DNA of 62,000 nt from Mesostigma viride (lineage: Eukaryota > Streptophyta > Mesostigmatophyceae > Mesostigmatales > Mesostigmataceae). Positions within the stretch are counted from its first letter, which is position 1; each line of letters begins with the position of its first letter. The DNA is taken from contig RPFO01000156.1 in NCBI GenBank assembly GCA_009746045.1, positions 5,563,900-5,625,899 on the forward strand, in the 5' to 3' direction. A model generated the notes under the pieces. It had not been told where the DNA came from and made no database searches. It worked only from the letters and a program-made list of their open reading frames with translations. Of the stretch, positions 46,336 through 57,600 are shown piece after piece. The position numbers were made by a program, and so were the translations under genes.

Positions 46336-47307
46336 TCACTGCGTCTCGGGCGGCGGGTGTGTCCGCACGGGCGGCAAGCTAGGCGGCGCCATCCACGGCG
46401 ACGGCGATGGCGGGGCCGCGCCGAGCGGGGCCAGGGACCCTGGCCGTGCCTGTAGTGGCGCCAGGGCCTGCACCCGCAGCGGGACCGCGGGGGGCGGGAT
46501 GCCCGTGGGGGTCGCGTGGGGGGGTGCCAGCGGGGACAGGCCATTAAAGGGCCCCCCAGGCTGTGCCGGCCTGGCCACACCCAAGGACGACGCGGCTCCC
46601 TCGTTCACGGGCTGCAGCCGCGCAGGGGGGCGCAGGGGCATCAGGGGCGGGGGTGGCGAGCTGGGGGGCATGGGTGCGGCGACCCCGTGCCCCGCCCCTG
46701 CCCCCGCCCCCAGCACAGGCAACGCCACCTTGGAAGGTGCGAGGGGCCCGTAGGAGAAAGTCGCGGGGGGGGCCGAGCTAGGGACGGCCGCGAGCGGTGG
46801 CAGCTGCCGTGGGGGTGTCGGGGGGCCGCCGCCCTCGTGCCCCCCTCTGGGCGGTGGGAGCAGTGTGTCATCCTCAGTGGGTGATGGCTGCGGGATGTTG
46901 CTGGCAACCCCAGGGGCATCCCCCGTGGCCCGCTTCTTTTTCTTCTTGCGGGGGACACGTGTGCCCCCAGGGGTGTATGTGGCGGGTGTCTCCATCCCGG
47001 GCGAGAAGGGCGGAAGCAGGGTGGTGGTGGCGGATGTGTCCACCCTGGGAGGGGTCATCCCAGGACCACCGACGGCACCATGGGCCGTCATCTGGACGGA
47101 GACGGACCCGCCTGGGCCCGCCAAGGGGCCCGAGACGCCACGCGTGCCGTGGGGAGGCCGGGGCGTGGATGTGGGGAGGACTTTGTGTTCCTTGAGCTTC
47201 TGGAACCGGTGACAGCTGGCGGGTGGGGGCCGGCAGGAACGTTGGGAGCGGGAGGGAGGAAGGGGTGAACGGGAGGCAATGGGCATTGCAGGGGTCAGTG
47301 TCATCAA
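46336..47307 (-). CDS. Proline-rich protein or exon, unknown
   Basis: A 323-residue minus-strand frame rich in Pro, Ala and Gly has a basic RVPRKKKKKRA cluster that could be a nuclear localisation signal. It has no globular domain and looks like a disordered exon. It lies downstream of the tail-anchored gene on the same strand and could be a separate gene or an alternative 3' exon. Opposite-strand frames in this GC-rich stretch are also open, so coding status is uncertain. Confidence 0.3.
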   Translation of the reverse strand: MMTLTPAMPIASRSPLPPSRSQRSCRPPPASCHRFQKLKEHKVLPTSTPRPPHGTRGVSGPLAGPGGSVSVQMTAHGAVGGPGMTPPRVDTSATTTLLPPFSPGMETPATYTPGGTRVPRKKKKKRATGDAPGVASNIPQPSPTEDDTLLPPPRGGHEGGGPPTPPRQLPPLAAVPSSAPPATFSYGPLAPSKVALPVLGAGAGAGHGVAAPMPPSSPPPPLMPLRPPARLQPVNEGAASSLGVARPAQPGGPFNGLSPLAPPHATPTGIPPPAVPLRVQALAPLQARPGSLAPLGAAPPSPSPWMAPPSLPPVRTHPPPETQ

Positions 47308-47911
47308 GGTATAGGAAGGAAAATATATACAAATATATATAAACTAAAAAACTCCCCAGTATCATCTAACTGGGAGGATTTTATACATAGTAGGAATATA
47401 AAATACATGCTACTACAATAAAATAAATAATCCTACGCCTTGTAATATGATCTGAGTGTGATGTCATGAGTGAGGCGGTTACACTTGGTGGGTGGCATGA
47501 GACAAGTCACAGCACCAGGCTGCCATGAAAATTACAAGACTGCACTAACTTAGAAGACCGAGGCCCGGGTATTGTGATTCACAGGCGCTCACGTGGGACG
47601 ACGCTGGAAGTTACCCCGTAACTTGAGTGAGAAGGGGAGTAGACAAGGCTCCGGGGTTATAAACAACCCACGGGTGCTCCCATGAATATGATGCGACCCC
47701 GGCACGGTGAAGAAACAACCAGGAAAGAGGAATATAAGGGGGAGGGAGAGGAAGGGGAGGGGGAGAAGAAGAACTATCCACTAACAACCTCAAAAAGAGT
47801 TTTACAGCCTACGGGTGCTCACATGAGGATTCCACCCATACACAGCTGTCAAGAGAGTATATTTACTTATACAACATGATTTAGTATGTCTACAGCCCGC
47901 GCATTTATCGC

Positions 47912-50900
47912 TCACATGAGGATGCCGAGGAAGTATATGACCGCGACGCCTGCCCCCACGACCCCCACGATGAGGAACAGCTTCTTCTTGGAGAAGCCCT
48001 CGTCGCCGCCGCCCTCCTCGGCATCGCCAGGTGGCGCGTCCCTGGGGCTCCGGTAGCTACCATCGAACATGTTTGCAGGGTCGCAGCCGTCCGCCGCGTC
48101 GGCGCTGACGACCGACCGGTCGATGAGCGGCAGCTGCGGCAAAACTTGCGCGCCGACCGCGCCAAAGACGAGCCAGGGGGTGTCCTGGGGCATCACAGGG
48201 TGGGTGGGGTAGGTCATGTGAGCATGGTGGAGAAGCAGGTGAGAATGGTGAGATAGACAATGGGGAGTATTGGGAGGTAGACCATGGGGAGAATCGGGAG
48301 GTGGACAGTGAGAGAATCTAAATATAGACGGTGTGCGGTTTTGAGAAAGGCAATCGGGACTATTGGGGGATAGACAATTAGGTTGGCAGCCCAGCACTGC
48401 AGTACCAGGAAGACTAGAAGAGGTTGCTCCGACGAGTAGCTAGTGCAATGTGTGGTGCTGTACGAACTAGGGGCGGTGGGTGTGATGGGTGGACCAAAGG
48501 CAGGTCTGGGATCTGTGAGGGCAGAACCTCAAACCCCTATTCTCTATGACGTGAATAGGAAATAGGCAGCCATGATGCCTGTCCTGTTGTTCGTATAGAT
48601 TTAGCGTACAGACCTAGGTTGCGAGTGTGCTGCCAGCTTGCAGGCCACCGAGCAAGAACTGTGCCATCAGGGGTGCCAGCCCACCACGCGGGGACAGCTT
48701 CTCATGCTGACCTCCCATTACACTGGGACCTCGGATCCCTAGGCTGTCGGCCCATCAGTCCATGATTGTACCTCCCGCAGCAGTCAGGGAACCACCAGCC
48801 ATCGATTCGCAAGGCATCCCTCAACTGGAAAGCCGCTTGCTTTGAATTTCCTACAAGCTTCTATGATTTTTTTTTCCTCATGACAGACCTGAATGGCGGT
48901 GATGAGGCGCTGGGACGTGGCCGGCGGGGTGTCCCGGATGATGACGAGTGCCAGCAGGCCCGTCTTTATGCCACCGGCCGTCACCCACTCCACTGCGGCC
49001 ACATTGGTGCCCGGTGCCACGTTGTGCGACAACATCCAGAGCACCGTCAGCAAAGGGTTGTAGCTGCCTCATAGATGCCTTTTAGCTGCTTTTTAGCTGC
49101 CTTTTAGCTGCCTATTAGCTGCCTCATAGCTGCTTGAAGAATGCCGTTGGCAGCGGGCTATATTACGTGGTCAATGCAATTGGTGGAACAACTGAAAGAG
49201 CAACATTCAAGACTGTATTGCCCAAGACGGCATACAGCAAGAGACGCACCGGATGCACCGGACATGAGTGCAGAGCATGCCAAGTAAGAAATGACTGACA
49301 GGCCACGGACGGGGTGCTGTTGCGATAATGGCAATCACAACTCAATAATCAACCATAAATCATGAATAATAATCAATCAATAATGACGCTGTGGCAACAA
49401 TGACTCACTAATGATCCATCATCAATAATGGACCTTGATCGTGAATTACCAATGATAACCAGTCAATGGTCAATCATCAGTCATCAGCTATTAATAATCA
49501 ACCATGGATTATGTATGGATATAATCGAAACAGACTCCGGAGTCCTGAACTAGTAATGTTGGGCACAAAACTCTAACAAACTTGTGTCGCAGGGGCTGCC
49601 GCACTCACCCAGGGTGACGTGTGACAGTTCCAGCTTTGCCACCTCTATATTCACGTATTCCGCCATCTGCAACGCAGGCAAATCCCCAGGAGAGGCCACA
49701 AAAGTCAGTCCATCCCACCCCACCCCACCCCACCCCACCCCACCCCACCCCACCCCACCCCACCCCACCCCACCCCACCCCACCCCACCCCACCCCACCC
49801 CACCCCACCCACCCCCCACCCCACCCCACCCCCCCACCCCACCCCACCCCCCACCCCACCCCACCCACCCCACCCCACCCCACCCCACCCACCCCACCCA
49901 CCCCACCCCACCCCACCCCACCCCACCCCACCCCACCCCACCCCACCCCACCCCACCCCACCCCACCCCACCCCACCCCACCCCACCCCACCCCACCCCA
50001 CCCCACCCCACCCCACCCCACCCCACCCCACCCCACCCCACCCCACCCCACCCCACCCCCCACCCACCCCACCCCACCCCACCCCACCCCACCCCACCCC
50101 ACCCCATCCCATCCCATCCCATCCCATCCCATCCCATCCCATCCCATCCCATCCCATCCCATCCCATCCCATCCCATCCCATCCCATCCCATCCCATCCC
50201 ATCCCATCCCATCCCATCCCATCCCATCCCATCCCATCCCATCCCATCCCATCCCATCCCATCCCATCCCATCCCATCCCATCCCATCCCATCCCATCCC
50301 ATCCCATCCCATCCCATCCCATCCCATCCCATCCCATCCCGGCCCAGCCCAGCCACATTACACATCAAAATGGGATTGGGAGCGCAACATCAGAAAACGC
50401 AACGCCACGTAACGCTGCTGCGAGGACAAAGGAACCTCCATCCGCGCAATACCGGGTGCCATGCCAACACACGCAACACCATATCGCAGATCACAAATTA
50501 TATCACACTGTGCGGGGACGGTTGGCAGAGAGCCCCTTGTATGCATCCCTTACAATGTGCGCAGGGCTCGCAACAGCATCGCTTCTCTAGCATGCTTTCT
50601 GATCGTGCGAGGCACGAGCTTAACTATACAAAAGCGTAAGCAATATTCGCGCGACGTCGCCACCTATATATGCTGCCGCAGCGCATAGTGCCCATGCCAC
50701 CACTGCCAGATCCCGCAAGGATACCCCTACCACGGCCTAAAATGCTATGCCACTGCCACCACAGCACGCTGACGCCACGCCGCCCCCCCCCCCCCTAATG
50801 CTAGCACTGCGCAAAGAACAATCACCCTAGTGCATATATCATAGGGGGGGGGGAGATCATATGTAGAGTATCCTCCATTATAGTTTACTCATATGCTATA

Positions 50901-51015
50901 CAGTACTACTGGCGGCCACATGGCCTCACTCACTGCGGTGCGCAGCGCCAGCTGGTCGCCCGGCAGCAGCAACGCCAGGTCCCGAAATAGCATCGCCAGG
51001 CAGGCTGAGCCCTCG
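47912..51015 (-). CDS. Tail-anchored membrane protein, 3' exons of a split gene
   Basis: Four phase-matched minus-strand exons: 51015-50934 (CLAMLFRDLALLLPGDQLAL), 49666-49609 (MAEYVNIEVAKLELSHVTLG), 49067-48889 (LLTVLWMLSHNVAPGTN, IIRDTPPATSQRLITAIQ) and 48184-47912. The last ends in FSKKKLFLIVGVVGAGVAVI and YFLGILM, a basic stop-transfer patch and one hydrophobic segment at the extreme C-terminus. This is the signature of a tail-anchored protein of the ER, mitochondrion or plastid envelope. The middle exons are helical and hydrophobic. The 5' end was not found; the exon at 51015 needs a preceding phase-2 exon. Introns contain the pentanucleotide arrays at 49.7-50.3 and 51.05-51.28 kb. Family not recognised. 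Confidence 0.5.
49708..50340. repeat. (CACCC)n to (CATCC)n pentanucleotide array
   Basis: About 395 bp of CACCC units with a few phase slips (49708-50105) switch abruptly to about 235 bp of pure CATCC units (50106-50340). Because five is not a multiple of three, every frame gives a five-residue repeat; the long open frames here are artefacts. It lies in the first intron of the modelled tail-anchored gene. Confidence 0.97.
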
Positions 51016-51047
51016 CTGGGAGGGGCTGTGGTGACAGGTGCCGTGGA

Positions 51048-51285
51048 TAGGGTTGTGTTGTGTTGTGTTGTGTTGTGTTGTGTTGTGTTGTGTTGTGTTG
51101 TGTTGTGTTGTGTTGTGTTGTGTTGTGTTGTGTTGTGTTGTGTTGTGTTGTGTTGTGTCGTGTCGTGTCGTGTTGTGTCGTGTCGTGTCGTGTCGTGTCG
51201 TGTCGTGTTGTGTTGTGTTGTGTTGTGTTGTGTTGTGTTGTGTTGTGTTGTGTTGTGTTGTGTTCTGTTGTGTTGTGTTGGTTTG
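51048..51285. repeat. (GTTGT)n / (GTCGT)n pentanucleotide array
   Basis: GTTGT pentamers are interrupted around 51150-51210 by a block of GTCGT variants. The array lies directly upstream of the exon ending at 51015 on the minus strand and could supply its CA-rich acceptor context. Confidence 0.95.
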
Positions 51286-51804
51286 GGTTGAATTGCGTTA
51301 CGTTGGTTTGGTTCGGTGGGGGTTGGTTTGGTTTGGGAAACAGGGTATTGTGTGGGCGACCGGGGGCAAACATGAGACTGAATAGTCAAAACACAAATCC
51401 ACAATAACTCATCAAAATGGCTATCTAATCAATCAGACGTGACAGGTTGACAAAGTGGCAAGGCAGGCCACCAACTGGTTAGCCGATGACTGATGACAGG
51501 GCGAACAACTAGGGCTCGGATAGGGAGACTAGCTAGGGCGCAACTACCTAATCAGATCATTAGCAACAGGGTGAGGTGGCATTAGGTCGGTTTGGTTATG
51601 AGGTGGAAAGGGGCCAGCGTGCCAGATTCAGTAAATGAGATAAGTCATCACAATAGGGATATGAAGATTCTGCAGATTCTAGAATCAAGGTTACGAATGC
51701 CAAAAACAAGGATATGCCATTGCGTAGTACAATTAAGATTGCAGTACTACAAATCTGGAGAAGTAATCATACTCTCCGGGATACTACTACGACTCTACCA
51801 ATAG

Positions 51805-51890
51805 GATTAATTAATTAATTAATTAATTAAACTCGTGCTCCCGTTGGGGAGTCACGGAGCATTAACCCCGATGGATGGACTACCAATAGG
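51805..51890 (-). mobile_element. LINE family A 3' end, minus copy
   Basis: An (AATT)n tail followed by ACTCGTGCTCCCGTTGGGGA and AACCCCGATGGATGG is the reverse complement of the termini at 26443 and 29578. Confidence 0.75.
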
Positions 51891-51961
51891 ATGGTTTAGG
51901 TATGGTTTAGTGGGCATAAGCGTGCCACCAGATGGGTAAATTGCAGTGGGTTTCTGTCACC

Positions 51962-52873
51962 CTAGATCACCAATTTTGCAACTAGAACTTCAAATGCGTG
52001 GCACAAACCTGGGGGTGGCGAGGGTCGCAACGCCCCTGGGGGTAGCGAGGACGCCAAGGGGGGCGGCGGGGGTCTTTTGGGAGGAGGTGGTGGCAGTCGT
52101 GAGGGTGGGGGGAACCGGGAGGGCGGTGGGGGCGGTGGGGGCTGAACCAGCGGTGGGGGTGGGGGTTGACTAACAGGCGGGGGTGGTGGGGATTGTGATG
52201 GTGGTGGTGGGGGCGGAGGCGGAGACGATTGGGGGGTAGGTGTGGTGGGGTTGGCAGGCGGAGGGGGCGACCTAACGGGCGGAGGTGGGGGCGGCTGGCT
52301 CGCCACGACCGGGGGCGGTGGGGAGGGCGGGGGCAGGGGTGGTGGCGGAGATGGGCTCGGTGGGGGTGGCCATGGTGACAGAGGATTTGGCAAGGCAGGG
52401 ATGGGCGGGGCTGGGAAAATGGGCGGTGGGAGATTCGGTGGGGTGGATGATGGTTCTGGGGGTGACGGCGGGGGTGGCGTAGTAGAGCTAAGTTGGGGGG
52501 GTGGAGGTGTATTTGGCGCCGGAGGTGGGGGAGAAATGCGTGGCGGTGGGGGGGAGGGTTGCAAGGGCGGGGGGGATGACGGTGGGGGTGATGGAGTAAC
52601 CGGCGGTGGAGGATGAGGGGCGGCTGGAGAGGACGGTGGTGCAGGAGGAGGGGGAGGAGGGGCGGATGGGGGTGGATTCGATGGAGATGGAAGCTCGGGT
52701 GGTGGGGGCGTTGGGGGCATTGGGGGCGTTGGGGACGTCGGGGACGTTGGGGGTGACGAGGCAGGTCCTGGAGGTTCTGGCGGCGTTGGCGGGTCCTGAG
52801 CTCGTGCGCCTGTAATAATGGCCATTGTGACAGCTAAAAGCAAGGCGACGGTGATCCTGTTGGGACGCTGCAT
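51962..52873 (-). CDS. Hydroxyproline-rich glycoprotein, secreted
   Basis: From the Met at 52873 the protein begins with a signal peptide (basic QRPN, then ITVALLLAVTMAIITG and an ARAQ cleavage site). About 260 residues of SPPPP, PPSPPPP and APPPP repeats follow. Such extensin/pherophorin-type proteins are hydroxylated and O-glycosylated, and build green-algal cell walls or extracellular matrix. An in-frame upstream Met at 52990 would bury the signal peptide, so I prefer 52873. A CCCAG|gtttgt donor at 52008 suggests the last residues before the stop at 51962 may be intronic and that a globular C-terminal exon exists elsewhere; none could be matched in phase. Low-complexity frames on the other strand are shadows. 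Confidence 0.65.
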   Translation of the reverse strand: MQRPNRITVALLLAVTMAIITGARAQDPPTPPEPPGPASSPPTSPTSPTPPMPPTPPPPELPSPSNPPPSAPPPPPPAPPSSPAAPHPPPPVTPSPPPSSPPPLQPSPPPPRISPPPPAPNTPPPPQLSSTTPPPPSPPEPSSTPPNLPPPIFPAPPIPALPNPLSPWPPPPSPSPPPPLPPPSPPPPVVASQPPPPPPVRSPPPPANPTTPTPQSSPPPPPPPPSQSPPPPPVSQPPPPPLVQPPPPPPPSRFPPPSRLPPPPPKRPPPPPLASSLPPGALRPSPPPGLCHAFEVLVAKLVI

Positions 52874-52990
52874 CGCTCCGAATTGATTGCAGGATGGTGT
52901 GGACATGACCGAGTCTATGTCTGTACATCCATCAAGGACGCCCAACGGCTTCTCCCATACGGGGGACAGTAAGGCATCGCTGCTCGCCAC

Positions 52991-54671
52991 TCTAAGAAGC
53001 TCAATTCCGGATCGTTTAAGTAGCCAACACTTGCCGCGTGACCGCGCTGTACAAACGAAATCTCGTTAATACATTGTGCGTCCCGTGACGTCCTCGTATG
53101 TGACGTCCCTTGAGACTATTCTGGGTCTTTAACCTGCAGGCCTTCTGCCTCGGTCCGCCTCCAGGCTCGAATGGATTACTTGCATTTACTTAGTCACCAA
53201 AAAATTGTCGCGGTTCATTCTTACCGAAAACCTGGGCATGTTTTCACTACGCGATTAAATGAAACGCGAGAAGTAACCACAATTAGATTCTATCGCTGTC
53301 CTACAAGCTCCTAAAATGTATGCAGAGCACCTGGTGGAGCATTAATAATGTCTCGCGGTGCCCGACGGATTAAGTAGGCATGGGTGACAGACTCCGCGAC
53401 ACACGGTGCAGCCGTTCTGTATAAGAAATAGAACTGCGTCATGCATACAGAATAGGTACCGGAGGTTTACAAATAAGGTTGATCTATTTTACTATTTCAT
53501 ATGCGCGCCTGATATTTCAAGCAGCGCCGCGCAGGACTAAAATAATTGGTATGCACATACCTGTCATTATTGCATGAGAGCATGCGACAATGCGACATGC
53601 CTGCAAAAGCCAAGACGTGCAACCTGAGTGCAACGGTATTTTCTAATTTTAGTGCACGGCCTTGCGGACGTTCCGCCCAATGGCGTGATACATATCGGTT
53701 ATGCTGTCTGCTGATGGCGATGCTTGCGCTCTGCTGTTAATGCTGTCGACGGCCGACGCACGTCAGTTCGTCATCAAGTCACAGAGCTTGGGCTTGACGC
53801 GTCACGTCCAGCGACCAGCACCCAGTTTCCACGACGTGGAATCTGAGCATATTGGGGAAGTGGCATGGGAATGTGGCCATCGAGTTCCGAACTGGTACAT
53901 TTCACTTCTTGGGGGAATCTTAGGAGAATAGTAAACGTATACCATACTGTGATTGAAACAAACTAGCAACTAGAGATTGACACTCGCAACGGCGTGGGCA
54001 ACAACAACAACAACAACTCACTTAACGTTCCCAAATTTCCCAATGTTAAGATGATTAGAGTATGAACATTGGGTCGTAGATTCGGATGATGGTATGAATG
54101 TGCGTACAAGTGGGAGCAGATAATGTGGATAGTATGTATGACATAATTTCCTTTCTAATAATTAGTATCAAGTACTAGTTAGGAAAAATATTATCTAAAC
54201 GCGGGTTCGGGGGTGTACCGTTCTGCGCTCCTCAACGCACACAGGCGGTGTTTCCCATATCGCACTGCCCAGTGCCTGGTCCACAGCAAAACTGGATTAT
54301 GGCCATGGCAATTGGCAGGCTATGGCGCCCAACGGTTGGGCTTTATGCCCATACGCCTTTATGCGGGAATTTTCAATTGACGCAGGGTTATTCTTGAAGT
54401 TTGCCCGCCTTATCTTAATTTGCGGCAATCGTGAGAGCATGGCGAGCTGGTAGATTTGCTTGCCTGGCAGGAATGTAGTCATAATTAAAGTGAACGGATG
54501 TGCGGGAGCAATAGTAGGTCGTGTCTCATGGAAAACTTATGTCATTTTACTGTCCCGTAGCATGTCTGTTTCGTTTGCCGCTGACAAGAGTGAAGGCAGC
54601 GTGTGGCGAGTCTTGGTAAATCACAGTAGTACTGTCCTTAGACAGGCCAAGCGGCGTGATTTGTGAGTGCA
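52991..54671. other. Intergenic, weak frames only
   Basis: Several 60-76-residue frames occur at about 53546-53931, one ending in VPNWYISLLGGILGE, but none has splice or motif support. An (AAC)n run lies at 54000-54016. No repeat array. Confidence 0.45.
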
Positions 54672-57600
54672 ATGGGGAGCTCTTTCCATCCTAAGTCTCA
54701 AGACGGTAATAGTAACTCATCGGGAGCTTCCGGCGATGTTGTCAGTTTCCGGGGCGGCCAGCCTCTGCGACTTGGCTCAATTGACGATGTTGCGGGGTCT
54801 CCAGCAATGCTTAGCCCGAGAAGCGCGATTGCAGGACGAGTTATGGCGATTGTTGCGGCGGCAGGGCAGCCAACGTCTACTGGTTACGAGGCCGAGGGAG
54901 GAACGAAAGGAAACGGCTGGTCGTCAACCACGCCAGGGTCGGTTATAGAATCGCTTCGTCCTAGCTTTTCTGGTCCGGGTGTTTCCCGTTTATCGGGGCA
55001 CCCGGGAGCCGGTGGTCGCGGACCCCAGGGGGAAGCCGGTGAGGCTCAGAATGCGCTGTCATCAGGGGGCACCAGGGACATCTACGGAAGGTTCCCAGAC
55101 CGGGAAAGGCACGTGCGAGCGGGCGGCCACATCACGCGACAGGTGGTCAGCCGACTTGGGGACGTACAAGGACTGGTACGTTGGTACATAACCCAAGCAC
55201 CTCCCCAGGGGACATGCCGATGATGAATGCCTGTTTGTTTGGCGCTGATGAAGTTACTTTAGAATTGGATTGCCAGGTTTATCATTTGGTTCCAACATGT
55301 TGATTGTCTTTTTCTTGATGTCCTCCATGCTAGGCTTGCTTTGCCCTTCCCCACCCCACCCCAGCCCGGGGCCCCCTAATTCCCCCCAGAAAGCCCTGTT
55401 TACCGGTTACTATTTACCCGATTCCTTGGGTCTTATTCACACTTGTCCTCACCAACAGCTTCATCTCCTCTTCTTTCGCGGTTATTCTTGTGATGAGGAT
55501 TCTCGTCTGCAGCGTTGCTACTAACGCTTTGGTGACGAAGCTTGGCCTGTCCTGACCCTGCCTCTATCAGTGTTATATACCATTATGGTACTGCCTCTGT
55601 TGCCATGGTCGCAATTAACCACCACAACCATGTGGTTGTTGTCACACCACATAGACCCTCACTCTCCCATTGCTCTTCATCCATCCATCCATCCGTCCGT
55701 CCGTCCGTCCGTCCGTCCGTCCGTCCGTCCATCCATCCGTCCGTCCGTCCGTCCGTCCGTCCGTCCGTCCGTCCGTCCGTCCGTCCGTCCGTCCGTCCGT
55801 CCGTCCGTCACTCACTCACTCACTCACTCACTCACTCACTCACTCACTCACTCACTCACTCACTCACTCACTCACTCACTCACTCACTCACTCACTCACT
55901 CACTCACTCACTCACTCACTCACTCACTCACTCACTCACTCACTCACTCACTCACTCACTCACTCACTCACTCACTCACTCACTCACTCACTCACTCACT
56001 CACTCACTCACTCACTCACTCACTCACTCACTCACTCACTCACTCTCTCACTCACTCACTCACTCACTCACGCACGCACGCACTCACTCAAACTCACACA
56101 CTCACACACTCACACGCTCACACGCTCACACACTTACACACTCACACACTCACACACTGGCACACTGGCACTCTTCCACACTGGCACACTGGCACTCTTG
56201 CACACTGGCACTCTTGCACACTGGCACACTGGCACACTGGCACACTGGCACACTGGCACACTGGCACACTGGCACACTGGCACACTGGCACACTGGCACA
56301 CTGGCACACTGGCACACTGGCACACTGGCACACTGGCACACTGGCACACTGGCACACTGGCACACTGGCACACTGGCACACTGGCACACTGGCACACTGG
56401 CACACTGGCACACTGGCACACTGGCACACTGGCACACTGGCACACTGGCACACTGGCACACTGGCACACGGCCACTCAACGCACTCGCATACTCACGCGC
56501 TCACACACACGCGCTCACTTGCCCAGACACATATGCACCCCTGCTTACATTCATTTACTTATTTACTAGTTTACTCGTCTATTGGCACACGTTCAGCCAA
56601 CCACTCATTTCGGAACGCGCTATCTCACTCCCTTGCTCGGGCCCCACTCCACAACCCTCCCTGGCCCAACCGTCCCCCCACCCTGCCCAGCGTTCGGACC
56701 CCACCCGAGGGGAGCAGGAAACCGCACCCTATGCGCCGCTGCGGTCCATGAAGTCCCTGCCCCCCCGCCCTTCCTCCGCCGGTGCCTCCTCAGGAGGGAC
56801 CCTAACCAGTGCCATGTCCGGACTGACCTTAGACGGTCCCGCCACGGCTCCCCAGGGGACCACCGCAGCAGACTCGAGGCCCCCTGTTCCCCCAGGTACC
56901 ACCCGTCCAGGGTCCCAGCCGCCCATGGACACGGGTGCTGGCCCCCTGGAGCCCACGGGCACTACCCCCGCCATTTCCATGCCTCCGGCAATGCCCATTA
57001 CCGCGGGCAAAGGCCGGCTGGCACGGCCCGCGAGTGCAGGCGCCAGCATACCTTCTTCGCCATCCTCGGGGGCCCCCTCCGCCTCCCCCTCCGCGTCCCC
57101 CCACCCCTCGGGCGCCGCCCGCCGGCTGAGCTTGCAGGGGCCACAGCCCGTTGTGGCCGGGGTGGCTAATGGCCCGGGTGGCAGCATTACCTTCTCCACC
57201 CGCCCACCTCCCTGCGGTGTGGGTGAAAGCCCCTCGTCTGCGCATCTGGCGGGGGGGGGGCCTCGGCCCGGGAGCGCCGCGACATCTGCCCCAAGCAGCC
57301 TGCAGCTGTTACCGCAGCCGCCCCCAGGCCCACGGCCAAGCCGGTCCCCCCGCATGACACACGACGGGACCCTCTCTCATTCTAGCGCCGATTCGCACGA
57401 TGACCGGCTGACCTACCACAGCGGGGCTACGCCATCGGGCACCCCCCCCCCTTCCCCACCGTCCCCGCTCTCACTGCCTCTCTCCCGGGGGGGGCGTCCC
57501 GCGTCGTCCCCGCCCAACGAGTCCCTGCTTCCGATCCACGGAAGCCCTCGCCGGCGGGAAAGCGCTGGCGGGTCGTCGTCCTGGGTGCTCCTGTACTTCA

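Noticed and set aside
49550-50639. Long open frames over the pentamer array (THPPHP-, WDGMGWDGMG-type)
   Set aside because: They arise from a stop-free pentanucleotide repeat open in both directions and have no start or splice support.
50889-51407. Frames over the GTTGT array (CCVVLCCVVL, NTTQHNTTQH)
   Set aside because: Products of the repeat; only the edge at 50934-51015 looks like an exon.
53546-53931. Small secreted protein
   Set aside because: A hydrophobic stretch exists, but starts, splice sites and family support are lacking.
55542-56600. Frames of THSLTHSL and HWHTGTLAHW type
   Set aside because: Tetramer and decamer repeat translations inside an intron.
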